Source of the DNA: CAYOHP01 sp964403795 [NCBI: uncultured bacterium]
GTDB lineage: Bacteria; Muiribacteriota; UBA6191; CAZXTJ01
Assembly (NCBI GenBank): GCA_964403795.1
Contig: CAYOHP010000214.1
Coordinates: 1-7,900 of the forward strand
Reading direction: 5' to 3'
Length of the DNA: 7,900 nucleotides
Below the pieces are notes generated by a model. That model had not been told where the DNA came from. It did no database searches and was given only the letters and a program-made list of their open reading frames with translations. The stretch's first letter is position 1; the number at the start of each line of letters is the position of its first letter. The position numbers and the translations under genes are program-made. Positions 1 to 6,067 of this stretch are shown one piece after another.

Positions 1-469
1 AGTAGGGATGCGGCCGCACCAGCCGGGTCGAGAAGCGACCGCCGTAGTGGGCTTTCTTCTCGGTGGTGTAGGTGAGGGTGACCTCCCGCCACTGGGCGAG
101 TCGGTGGGCGGCCACTCCGGCCAGGACCGCCTCGGTGTCGACGAACGTCGTCTCCCCGCCTTCCCCATCGGCGGCGTCGCAGTAGAAGAGCAGGTAGCGC
201 GGCTCCTTGAAGAAGGCCCCGTCCCAGTGGAGCGGCACCGGCTCGGCCGAGAACAGGTAGTTCGCCGCCTGGGGATCGAGGCGCATCCTCATGACCTTGC
301 CGAAATCCCAGGCCAGGAGCTTCTCGCCCTCGGCGTCGCTCATCGACTCGGCGAACCCGACCAGGGCCTCGTCGTCCATGGCCGGGACCCCGGAGATCGA
401 AAGCCAGCCCTTCGCCTCGAGCTCCCGCTTCAGGCCGGCCCGGTCCGCCAGTGCATCAATCGAGCGCAT
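1..469 (-). CDS. pvcB: PvcB-like Fe(II)/2-oxoglutarate-dependent dioxygenase, C-terminus cut by the window edge
   Basis: Only the first 156 codons are inside the window. The translation begins MRSIDALADRAG and contains VPLHWDGAFF around residue 78. His81 and Asp83 of the HxD triad bind iron in the TauD/TfdA fold. They are followed by the GGETTFVDTE stretch (residues 104-113) seen in PvcB-type enzymes. The distal iron-binding His and the 2-oxoglutarate-binding Arg would lie beyond the left edge; the family is usually about 290 residues. The start overlaps the end of the isonitrile synthase gene by 14 bases, so translation is probably coupled. In known isonitrile pathways (paerucumarin, rhabduscin) this enzyme oxidises the amino-acid isonitrile made by PvcA, with loss of CO2, to a vinyl isonitrile. 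The family and its pairing with PvcA are well supported; the exact reaction (desaturation or decarboxylation) is inferred. The symbol is by family resemblance. Confidence 0.85.
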   Translation of the reverse strand, partial: MRSIDALADRAGLKRELEAKGWLSISGVPAMDDEALVGFAESMSDAEGEKLLAWDFGKVMRMRLDPQAANYLFSAEPVPLHWDGAFFKEPRYLLFYCDAADGEGGETTFVDTEAVLAGVAAHRLAQWREVTLTYTTEKKAHYGGRFSTRLVRPHPY

Positions 470-1445
470 AGAACGCCAGCTTCCCGTCGAAGAAGCGGAG
501 CACCGCGCCCTGGCTCAGGGCCTCGTGGCGCTTCCGCAGCGTGAACCGTCCACCTTCGCGCACCACCACGTTGTGCCACGGGGTGGCCCATCGGTCCGAG
601 CCCGGCACCAGCTTGACCCCGAACTTGCGGTGGACCATCGGATAGGGATGGATCGAGAGCCTGAGCGTCCCCGGGAACCGGGTGGCGAGCAGGGCGTCCC
701 AGGCCCGGGAGCGCTGGATGACCTGGTAGGCCAGGCTCTTGGAGCGCTTCTCGAGCTGGCTCCGGGAGAGCTCGGGGTGGTGGAACGAGAGGTCCTCCTG
801 CATGAAACGGTGGATCCCGTCGAACATGCGGCGCTGCTCGGGATCGGTGCGCACAAGCTCCCGCACGTCCTCGAGCCGGGGGGCGAAGCGCTCGACCACC
901 AGCTTCTCGGGCGACTCGCCGAAGAGTTCGGCGGCGTCCTCCAGGCTGAAGCTCCCGAGGTGGGAGAGCCCGTAGTCCCGGATCATCGCCTCGATTCCCT
1001 GGCGGTACAGCTCGAGGTCCTCGGGGCTCACCATCACCAGGTCCCGGAACACCCGGCCGTCGGAGGCGATCACGACCCGGGCGCCGGGGGCGTAGACCGC
1101 CTCGATCTCCCGGCACATCCGCTCCAGGTTCTGGAGCCCCAGCAGCTCGCCGAGGTCGGGAGCCGGTCCCTCGGTCTTCCGCCGGTTCGAGCTCTTGGCG
1201 GGGAAGGCCGGGAGCAGGAACACCAAGGCGTCGCCGCGTTCCATGCTGCGGATCGCGGCCTGGCCGACCGGCGATGCCCGGAGGCCATCGAGGTCCACGG
1301 CGCTGTGGTTGCCGCGGGCGGCGATGGCGGAGAGGACCCCCAAGACCTGGGCCTCGAAGGCGGTCCGGCGGGCCTCTTCGATGTACCCGGGAAGGTGGCT
1401 CCGGAGTTCGGTCCCGGCCTGGGTGCTCTGCGCCATCGACTGCAT
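456..1445 (-). CDS. pvcA: Isonitrile synthase, DIT1/PvcA (IsnA) family
   Basis: The protein is 329 residues, the usual length for PvcA/IsnA. These cytosolic enzymes convert the amino group of L-tyrosine or L-tryptophan to an isonitrile, taking the carbon from ribulose 5-phosphate. Family motifs are visible: LLPAFPAKSSNRRKTEGPAPD (from about residue 77), the ASDGRVFRDL block (127-136) that follows a GARVVI strand, IHPYP (275-279), and RWATPWHNVV (295-304) near the C-terminus. The start at 1445 has an AAGGA Shine-Dalgarno sequence at 1454-1458, eight bases upstream. A second in-frame ATG three codons later is less well placed. The downstream dioxygenase gene overlaps its stop, forming the classic pvcA-pvcB pair. 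The sequence does not show whether the substrate is Tyr or Trp. The gene is probably driven by the promoter in the 99-base gap before it, although read-through from the Sel1 gene cannot be excluded because no terminator is visible there. Confidence 0.88.
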   Translation of the reverse strand: MQSMAQSTQAGTELRSHLPGYIEEARRTAFEAQVLGVLSAIAARGNHSAVDLDGLRASPVGQAAIRSMERGDALVFLLPAFPAKSSNRRKTEGPAPDLGELLGLQNLERMCREIEAVYAPGARVVIASDGRVFRDLVMVSPEDLELYRQGIEAMIRDYGLSHLGSFSLEDAAELFGESPEKLVVERFAPRLEDVRELVRTDPEQRRMFDGIHRFMQEDLSFHHPELSRSQLEKRSKSLAYQVIQRSRAWDALLATRFPGTLRLSIHPYPMVHRKFGVKLVPGSDRWATPWHNVVVREGGRFTLRKRHEALSQGAVLRFFDGKLAFYALD

Positions 1446-1481
1446 ATCCGCTGTCCTTTCTCGGTCGCTTCGGACGGCGGA

Positions 1482-1510
1482 AATCTAGTCTGAATGCATT
1501 CGATCGGCAA
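1482..1510 (-). promoter_or_regulatory. Predicted sigma70-type promoter of the pvcA-pvcB pair
   Basis: Read on the minus strand there is TTGCCG (1505-1510) as -35 and TAGATT (1482-1487) as -10, separated by 17 bases. Each box matches four of six consensus positions. The predicted start of transcription is near 1475, about 30 bases before the pvcA ATG. The segment is clearly more AT-rich than the flanking genes. The boxes are seen directly; activity is inferred. Confidence 0.5.
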
Positions 1511-1532
1511 GCACTCCTTGGTAATGAATGCA
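1491..1532. repeat. Palindrome GAATGCATTC plus a direct half-site, possible operator for pvcA
   Basis: A perfect 10-base palindrome, GAATGCATTC, lies at 1492-1501, entirely inside the spacer between the predicted -35 and -10 boxes of the pvcA promoter. The 8-mer TGAATGCA that covers its left half (1491-1498) recurs in direct orientation at 1525-1532, 34 bases away and upstream of the -35 box. This arrangement is typical of a repressor operator with an auxiliary site. No regulator gene is in the window, so the role is inferred. Confidence 0.4.
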
Positions 1533-1544
1533 GTTTCGCCCTCC

Positions 1545-2210
1545 TCAGCGCCTGGCCGCCAGCTCCAGCCTGGCTCGTGCCGGGGCGAAACCGGCCTCGG
1601 CGGCCTTCCGGTCGTAGCCGGCAGCCCGCGCCGGATCGGCGGCGATCCCCCAGCCCTGGTACAGGCTGGTGGCCAGATTGAAGGCCGCCTCGGGACTTTC
1701 CTGGAGCGCCGCCAGGGCAAACCAGCGATTGGCCTCTTGGTGGTCCTGGGGCATCCCCCTCCCGGTGCGGAAGCAGACTCCGAGCGCATTCTGGGCCTCG
1801 GCACTCCCGGCCCAGGCTGCCCCGGCGAGGTCTTCGAGCGGCGAACGGCCCGCCGGGGACCCGCCGGCTCCCGATCCCAGTGCCGCAGTCGGGGCCGCGG
1901 CTCCCTGCCTTCCCCCGAGCGCCTTCCCGTCCCCATCCCTGGGAGTCCCAGCGGGAATCCTGGCCTCCACCTTGGCGAGGGCCTTCCTAACCTTTGTCCC
2001 GGGCACTCCGGCCTGTTCGGCCGGAGCGAGACGGGACCAGACCTCGGTCAAGGTCGCCCGGGCCGCGGCGTCGTCCCCTGCCTTGTACTCCGCCCCGGCC
2101 TTCCGGTACCCGGCTTCCCAGGCCGCCTCCGAGGCGCTGACTCCGCCCACCCCGACCCCGAGCGCCATCCCCAGGACCAGAGCCAATCCTCGCCGACCAT
2201 CCCGTGCCAT
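1545..2210 (-). CDS. Secreted Sel1-repeat (SLR/TPR-like) protein
   Basis: The protein is 221 residues. A signal peptide is evident: a basic start (MARDGRR), a hydrophobic segment at residues 9-24 and likely cleavage after VSA (24-26). A helical segment follows (about 27-90), then a low-complexity Gly/Ala/Pro linker (about 91-122). The C-terminus has two Sel1-type repeats at about 134-169 and 170-205, recognisable from AEAQNALGVCFRTGRGMPQD followed by EANRWFALAA, and AAFNLATSLYQGWGIAAD followed by AAGYDRKAAEAG. Sel1 repeats are alpha/alpha solenoids that mediate protein contacts, often in envelope or signalling complexes; the partner here is unknown. The start at 2210 was chosen because GGGAG at 2216-2220 lies five bases upstream and the signal peptide begins there; the frame stays open further upstream, but that stretch is Arg/Gly-rich and non-protein-like. 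The gene is divergent from the Gly/Ser-rich secreted protein and has its own sigma54-like promoter. Confidence 0.85.
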   Translation of the reverse strand: MARDGRRGLALVLGMALGVGVGGVSASEAAWEAGYRKAGAEYKAGDDAAARATLTEVWSRLAPAEQAGVPGTKVRKALAKVEARIPAGTPRDGDGKALGGRQGAAAPTAALGSGAGGSPAGRSPLEDLAGAAWAGSAEAQNALGVCFRTGRGMPQDHQEANRWFALAALQESPEAAFNLATSLYQGWGIAADPARAAGYDRKAAEAGFAPARARLELAARR

Positions 2211-2220
2211 CGCCGCTCCC

Positions 2221-2236
2221 TTCCCTCGGGAGGGAA
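2221..2236. repeat. Inverted repeat TTCCCTC-GG-GAGGGAA over the predicted start site of the Sel1 gene
   Basis: Perfect 7-bp arms flank two bases. The centre coincides with the transcription start predicted from the sigma54-like element (about 2229), and the GAGGGAA arm adjoins the ribosome-binding region. It could be an operator. If transcription starts upstream, it could instead be a small hairpin next to the Shine-Dalgarno sequence. The repeat is seen directly; its function is not known. Confidence 0.35.
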
Positions 2237-2240
2237 CAGG

Positions 2241-2255
2241 GCACGTCCGGTGCCA
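2241..2255 (-). promoter_or_regulatory. Predicted sigma54 (RpoN) promoter of the Sel1-repeat gene
   Basis: On the minus strand the sequence is TGGCAC-CGGAC-GTGC. The -24 half TGGCAC is perfect and preceded by C, as in the consensus. The spacing to the -12 GC is exact, and only the first T of TTGC differs. Counting from the -12 C gives a start near 2229, a 19-base leader that contains the ribosome-binding site, and an ATG at 2210. Enhancer sites would be expected at roughly 2310-2380, where inverted repeats are found. Confidence 0.55.
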
Positions 2256-2277
2256 GGTCGGTCCGCTCCCCCGGCCC

Positions 2278-2364
2278 CGGTCCTGGAGCCCCTCCCGCCG
2301 GCCGCACCGCCGGCGCCGTGCCCCGCCGTCTCCGGACCAGGACCGCCCCATCCTGGTTCCAGGA
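2278..2364. promoter_or_regulatory. Clustered TCCTGG/CCAGGA inverted sites between the divergent promoters, possible activator-binding region
   Basis: The hexamer TCCTGG occurs at 2281-2286 and 2351-2356, and its complement CCAGGA at 2337-2342 and 2359-2364. The last pair forms the perfect 14-base palindrome TCCTGG-TT-CCAGGA. The first and second copies extend to the 9-base inverted pair CGGTCCTGG (2278-2286) and CCAGGACCG (2337-2345). The palindrome is centred about 85 bases upstream of the predicted plus-strand start (2443) and about 128 bases upstream of the minus-strand start (2229), so a shared enhancer could serve both. The repeats are seen directly; the role is inferred. Confidence 0.35.
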
Positions 2365-2416
2365 CTCGGGTCCGCCGGCGGGAGCCACCCTCCGCTCCCC
2401 GAGCCTTCCTCCGACC

Positions 2417-2432
2417 TGGCATCGGCCCTGCT
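2417..2432 (+). promoter_or_regulatory. Predicted sigma54 (RpoN) promoter of the Gly/Ser-rich secreted protein gene
   Basis: The sequence is TGGCAT-CGGCC-CTGCT, preceded by CC. The -24 GG and -12 GC have the exact canonical spacing, T is allowed at the sixth position (Y), and the base after GC is the favoured W. The only mismatch is the first T of TTGC. The implied start is near 2443, giving a leader of about 49 bases before the ATG at 2492. It faces away from the similar element at 2241-2255. Confidence 0.5.
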
Positions 2433-2491
2433 TGTCCCGACTCGCCGGCCCTCCTGGCGGAAAGGTCGGCCCAAGGAACGGACGGTTGGCG

Positions 2492-4138
2492 ATGATGTCT
2501 TCCAAGCGGTGCCTGGGACTGGCGGGCCTCTCCGTCGGAACCCTGCTCTTCCTCTCCCGGCCGGCGGCGGCCGGCTCGATCTCGATCACCGGAGACCTGG
2601 GAGGGAGCTCGGGATCGGGGAGCTCCGGCGGCTCCGGCGGCGCCGACTTCGGCAGCAGCACCATGAGTGCGAGTGGCGGGACCGGGATCGGCGGCAGCAT
2701 GTTCGACTCCATGGACTCCGGCGGCGGCTGGAGCAGTGGGTCCGGCGGCGGGATCGACCTCGGAGGCTGGGGCGGCGGGTCAGGCGGCTCCGGAGGGACC
2801 TTCTCGAGCACGCTCGGCCCCGATGTAGGGAGCCAGTCGGGCGGCTCGGTCTTCGACATCGGCGGCGGTGGGAACGCCTGGGGAGGCGGGAACTCGTGGG
2901 GCAATGCCTCATGGGGCGGCTCCGACTGGAGCAACGCCGGCCAGGGCCTGGGGGTCGCCTCGGGCTGGGATGCCTCGATGCCAACCTTCCCGGGCGCAGG
3001 GAGCTTCGACCTGGGCCTGGGAGGAGGCCCGGCGATGGGCCCCGACCTCTCGCTCGGCGCAGCCAGCGGCTCGCCCTTCGGCCCCGGGATGGATCCCTTC
3101 GGGACCTCTGCCGTGTCCGGCGGGTACGGCGACCTGCTCTCGTCGCTCTCGCCTTCGATCTCGGACCTGACCGGCTCGAGCCTGCTGGATCCCTACTCGG
3201 CGACACCTTCGCCCCAGGACCTGACCTGGAGCTCGGCCCTCACCCCGATGACCGGGACCGACCCGATGGCCGACCTGCTCGCCGGCCCTACCCTCTCGCC
3301 CGCACAGCAGGAATTCCGCGACTACATGCAGTGGCTCGAGACCCAGCCGGCCCGGCCGGACGACGTGCCCTTCGAAAGCTGGAACCGGGAGATGGGGAAG
3401 GTCTGGGACCAGCGCGGTGCCGACCCCAGCTGGAGCTGGTACAACACCGCCCCCCGCACCCTCGACGACGTGAAGGCCGAGATGGCGGAGGGCGCGCCGG
3501 ACCACGGCTTCGGGACCCGGGCCAGCATCTGGCTCGGCGACAACCTGGTCGGCTTCTTCGGCCCCAAGCCCTCCGAGCACTTTCCCACCGTGGTGGCGAT
3601 GACCGACGCCGAGCAGGAACTGATCCGCATGCGGCGATGGGAGCAGGCGAACCCGGGGTTCTACGCCGACCTCACCCCCGAGCAGAGGGCCGTTCGCGAC
3701 GCCAAGGAGAAGAACTACTGGGACCTCCGCCGGGCCCACCAGGACCTGATCATCGAAGGCGAGCAGGACTGGATCCTGCTCAGCATGGGCGGCACGGCCT
3801 CGGCAGCCAAGAAGGGTGTCTACTCGGTGGGCGGGATGATCGAGAACGGCTTCGCCGAGGGGGCCGTTGCCACGGCTGGATACCTGGGCGTCGACAAGGC
3901 TCGCAAGACCGCCGTCACCGCCGTGGGCAACAAGGTGAAGCAATGGGCTCCGGTGGCCGCCGAATGGGGGGCCCGCGTCGCCAGGCAGACGCCGGCGGTC
4001 GCCCGGGAGGTCGGCAAGTGGGGCAGCAAGATGCTCCGTCGGGACGTGACCCACGACACCGTGGAGACCATCACCGGCACGACCTTCGACGTCTACGACG
4101 GACTGATGGGCGAGGACGAGTCCGGGATCACCCAGTAA
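2492..4138 (+). CDS. Secreted two-part protein: Gly/Ser-rich, base-free first half and charged second half; function unknown
   Basis: I do not recognise a family. The protein is 548 residues and begins with a signal peptide (MMSSKRC, hydrophobic 8-21, likely cleavage after AAA at 25-27). Residues about 34-205 are low-complexity Gly/Ser with scattered Asp and Trp, including a run with Trp every four to seven residues near 130-146 (NAW, NSW, ASW, SDW). A Pro/Ser/Leu-rich linker follows to about 270. From 24 to 275 there is no Lys, Arg, His or Glu. The C-terminal part (271-548) is charged and Trp-rich, with mostly helical-looking segments such as MTDAEQELIRMRRWEQANPG (about 370-389) and an Ala/Gly-rich stretch (441-475). 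Two adjacent ATG codons (2492, 2495) open the gene; the nearest purine-rich site, AAGGA at 2473-2477, is 14 bases from the first, so the exact start is uncertain. The frame stays open upstream, but that stretch has no signal peptide. A structural, adhesive or matrix role is possible but unproven. Confidence 0.85.
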   Translation: MMSSKRCLGLAGLSVGTLLFLSRPAAAGSISITGDLGGSSGSGSSGGSGGADFGSSTMSASGGTGIGGSMFDSMDSGGGWSSGSGGGIDLGGWGGGSGGSGGTFSSTLGPDVGSQSGGSVFDIGGGGNAWGGGNSWGNASWGGSDWSNAGQGLGVASGWDASMPTFPGAGSFDLGLGGGPAMGPDLSLGAASGSPFGPGMDPFGTSAVSGGYGDLLSSLSPSISDLTGSSLLDPYSATPSPQDLTWSSALTPMTGTDPMADLLAGPTLSPAQQEFRDYMQWLETQPARPDDVPFESWNREMGKVWDQRGADPSWSWYNTAPRTLDDVKAEMAEGAPDHGFGTRASIWLGDNLVGFFGPKPSEHFPTVVAMTDAEQELIRMRRWEQANPGFYADLTPEQRAVRDAKEKNYWDLRRAHQDLIIEGEQDWILLSMGGTASAAKKGVYSVGGMIENGFAEGAVATAGYLGVDKARKTAVTAVGNKVKQWAPVAAEWGARVARQTPAVAREVGKWGSKMLRRDVTHDTVETITGTTFDVYDGLMGEDESGITQ

Positions 4139-4160
4139 CAATCCAGCCGAAGATGCAGCC

Positions 4161-4182
4161 TTTCGTTACCTTTGCCACGAAA
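4161..4182. promoter_or_regulatory. Inverted repeat TTTCGT-N10-ACGAAA, possible activator site for the flotillin gene
   Basis: Perfect 6-bp arms at 4161-4166 and 4177-4182 are separated by ten bases in a short AT-richer island between the two plus-strand genes. The centre is about 96 bases upstream of the transcription start predicted from the sigma54-like element (4268). That is the usual distance for an enhancer-binding protein, and the N10 spacing resembles known dyad sites such as TGT-N10-ACA of NifA. It has no T-run after it and a loop of ten bases, so it is a poor terminator for the gene ending at 4138. Confidence 0.35.
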
Positions 4183-4241
4183 CAATGACACATCCCATCG
4201 CACACCATCCAAGAGCAAGCCCCTGGAGCCCCTCTCCCCCG

Positions 4242-4256
4242 AGGCACGGCCCTTGC
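4242..4256 (+). promoter_or_regulatory. Predicted sigma54 (RpoN) promoter of the flotillin-like gene
   Basis: The sequence is AGGCAC-GGCCC-TTGC. GGCAC, the G that follows it in the full consensus, the five-base gap and TTGC all match; only the first T of TGGCAC is replaced by A. The predicted start is near 4268, giving a 42-base leader that contains the AGGAG ribosome-binding site of the ATG at 4310. Confidence 0.55.
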
Positions 4257-4309
4257 GAGAGCCCCCCTCGATCCCGACGACGATCCCCGGGATCGCTAGG
4301 AGCCTCGTC

Positions 4310-6031
4310 ATGGCCGATCCCCTCGTCCTCGGAACCCTCGGCGCCGCCGGTTGCCTCGTCGCCGGTGCCGCCCTCGTCGCCTTCGCCTTCCGCAACTGGT
4401 ACGTGGCGGTGGCTCCCGACGAGTTCGTCGTCCACTACCGGAGAGGCCGGGTGGTGCACCTGGGGAGGGGCTCGAGCTTCCTCTGCCTCCCCGGCGACAC
4501 CTACCTGAAGGTGCCCTCGACGATCCGGGACATCAACTTCGCGGCTGACCAGATCACCCAGGAGAAGCAGGGTGTCCGGGTCCAGGGCTTCCTGGCCTAC
4601 AAGATCGCCGACTTCGAACTCGCCTACCAGTCGCTCGATCTGAAGTCGAAGCAGATCCGGGTGCTCCGCGAGTGCGCCGACAACGTGGCGGTCACCGACT
4701 ACAAGGAGAAGAACTGCGAACAGGTGATCGCCCTCGATCCCGAGGACCCGCTCGCCAAGACCGACCTGGTGCTCCGCCGGCTGGCCGAGTCGGTGGTCCG
4801 CCACGAGGTCTCGAACAAGACCGTCGACGAGATGATCACGGAACGGGAGAGCGTGATCCGGTCGATGCGGGACCAGCTCCAGGAGACCGTCCAACACTGG
4901 GGTATCGAGATCGACACCATCGAGTTCACCGAGGTCTGGATCCGCTCCAAGGAACTCTTCGAGCACATGCAGGCCGAGCACCGGAACGTGGCCCGCCTGA
5001 AGGCCGCCCGCTCCACCACCGAGACCGACCGCCAGATCGCCGAGAGCCGGGTGCGCACCCAGCAGGAGATCGCCAGCCTCGAGGCCGAGGCCGAGCGGGC
5101 CCGCCGGATCAAGCAGAGCGAGGAGCAGAAGGCGGCCCGGGCCACCGAGATCACCAACGGCGCGGCGGTCGAGGAGCAGGAACTCTCGGAGCTCGACCGG
5201 ATCGAGAAGCAGCGCCTGGCCCTGGAGAAGGAGCGGGAGCGCCTGAAGAAGGAGACCGAGCACCGCCTGAAGCAACAGGAGCTCGAACAGCAGAGCCAGA
5301 TCGAGCGCCGCCGCAAGGAGACGGTCTCGGCCCTGAAGCAGCAGGAGCTCGACCTCGCCGCCCAGGAGGAGCTGAAGCGGATCGCCCTGGGCCTCGCCCG
5401 CCAGCAGGAGGACCACGCCGCCGAGCTCGATCGCCGGACCAAGGCCACCGAGCTCGAGGAGCGGGCCCTGGAGAAGGCCCGGCGCCTGGAGGAGATCGCC
5501 AAGCAGAACGCCCTGGCGGCCGCCGCCCTGGAGCGGCAGCTCGAAGAGGCCAGGCTCGAGGCCCGTCTCGAGGCCGAGCGCATGGATGCGAAGCGGCGCC
5601 AGGTCCAGGTCGAGGCCGAGGCCGCCGAGATCGAGCGGCGGGCCGCCGCCCGGCGCACCGAGACCGAGGAGGAGGCCGAGGGCCTGCGCCGCCGGGGTGC
5701 CGCCGAGGCCGAGGCTCTCCGCCTCCGCCACGACGCCGAGAACTCGGTGAACCCCGCCCAGCTGAAGAAGCTCTTCATCGAGGGCCTGCCCCGGGTCGCC
5801 GAGTCGATGAGGGTGAAGGACGTGCGCTGGGTCAACCTGGGCGGGACCTCGAGCGGAGGTGGCCCGATGGAGATGATCCCGAGCACGCTGGCCAAGGTGA
5901 TGGGCGTCTTCCAGGGAATGGGACTGGACCTCGACGACGTGCTGCGGGGCGCCAACTCCCGCCCGGCGGCCAGTCTCCCCGAGGCCGGCGAGGGCCGCAG
6001 CGAGGAGCCCTCGGGAGCCCCCGAGACCTGA
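4310..6031 (+). CDS. SPFH/Band 7 (flotillin-like) membrane protein with long coiled coil
   Basis: The protein is 573 residues. It has one N-terminal membrane segment (about 5-27), then an SPFH/Band 7 domain (about 30-230) with typical blocks such as STIRDINFAADQITQEKQGV (70-89), followed by FLAYKIADFELAY, and NKTVDEMITERESVI (179-193), leading to WGIEIDTIEFTEVWI. Residues about 231-480 are an almost uninterrupted Glu/Arg/Lys/Ala/Gln-rich coiled coil. A small conserved-looking end (489-555, from SVNPAQLKKLFIEGLPRVAE) precedes a polar tail. Flotillin-type proteins oligomerise on membranes and organise membrane domains or respond to envelope stress. The start at 4310 has AGGAG at 4298-4302, seven bases upstream, and places the membrane segment at the N-terminus; a TTG farther upstream (4172) in the same frame lacks both. 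No NfeD-like partner gene is in the window. It follows the Gly/Ser-rich secreted protein gene by 171 bases and has its own promoter candidate. Confidence 0.92.
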   Translation: MADPLVLGTLGAAGCLVAGAALVAFAFRNWYVAVAPDEFVVHYRRGRVVHLGRGSSFLCLPGDTYLKVPSTIRDINFAADQITQEKQGVRVQGFLAYKIADFELAYQSLDLKSKQIRVLRECADNVAVTDYKEKNCEQVIALDPEDPLAKTDLVLRRLAESVVRHEVSNKTVDEMITERESVIRSMRDQLQETVQHWGIEIDTIEFTEVWIRSKELFEHMQAEHRNVARLKAARSTTETDRQIAESRVRTQQEIASLEAEAERARRIKQSEEQKAARATEITNGAAVEEQELSELDRIEKQRLALEKERERLKKETEHRLKQQELEQQSQIERRRKETVSALKQQELDLAAQEELKRIALGLARQQEDHAAELDRRTKATELEERALEKARRLEEIAKQNALAAAALERQLEEARLEARLEAERMDAKRRQVQVEAEAAEIERRAAARRTETEEEAEGLRRRGAAEAEALRLRHDAENSVNPAQLKKLFIEGLPRVAESMRVKDVRWVNLGGTSSGGGPMEMIPSTLAKVMGVFQGMGLDLDDVLRGANSRPAASLPEAGEGRSEEPSGAPET

Positions 6032-6067
6032 TCCGGGAAGCCAGGGACCCGGGAGGAAATCCAGTCG

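Noticed and set aside
291-1493. Open frame of 400 codons antisense to pvcA
   Set aside because: It is a shadow of the well-supported isonitrile synthase on the other strand.
1486-1515. Nine-codon GTG-started frame on the minus strand upstream of pvcA, a possible leader peptide
   Set aside because: It overlaps the predicted -35 and -10 boxes, so it would not be in the transcript, and it shows no run of regulatory codons.
1669-4188. Open frame of 839 codons on the plus strand spanning several genes
   Set aside because: Its translation is Arg/Pro/Gly-rich and non-protein-like, it lies opposite the Sel1 gene and in another frame of the Gly/Ser-rich gene, and it is explained by high GC with few stop codons.
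4172-4309. Upstream TTG start that would extend the flotillin protein by 46 residues
   Set aside because: The added sequence is Pro/Ser/Arg-rich, has no ribosome-binding site, would bury the membrane segment, and overlaps the predicted promoter. The ATG at 4310 has an ideal AGGAG.
5042-5740. Apparent tandem repeats of GAGGCCGAG-type units
   Set aside because: They reflect Glu/Ala codons in the coiled coil; there is no constant repeat unit at the DNA level.
6010-6025. Hairpin CTCGGG-AGCC-CCCGAG just before the flotillin stop codon
   Set aside because: The stem is only six base pairs, lies inside the coding sequence and has no T-tract, so it is most likely a by-product of codon use.
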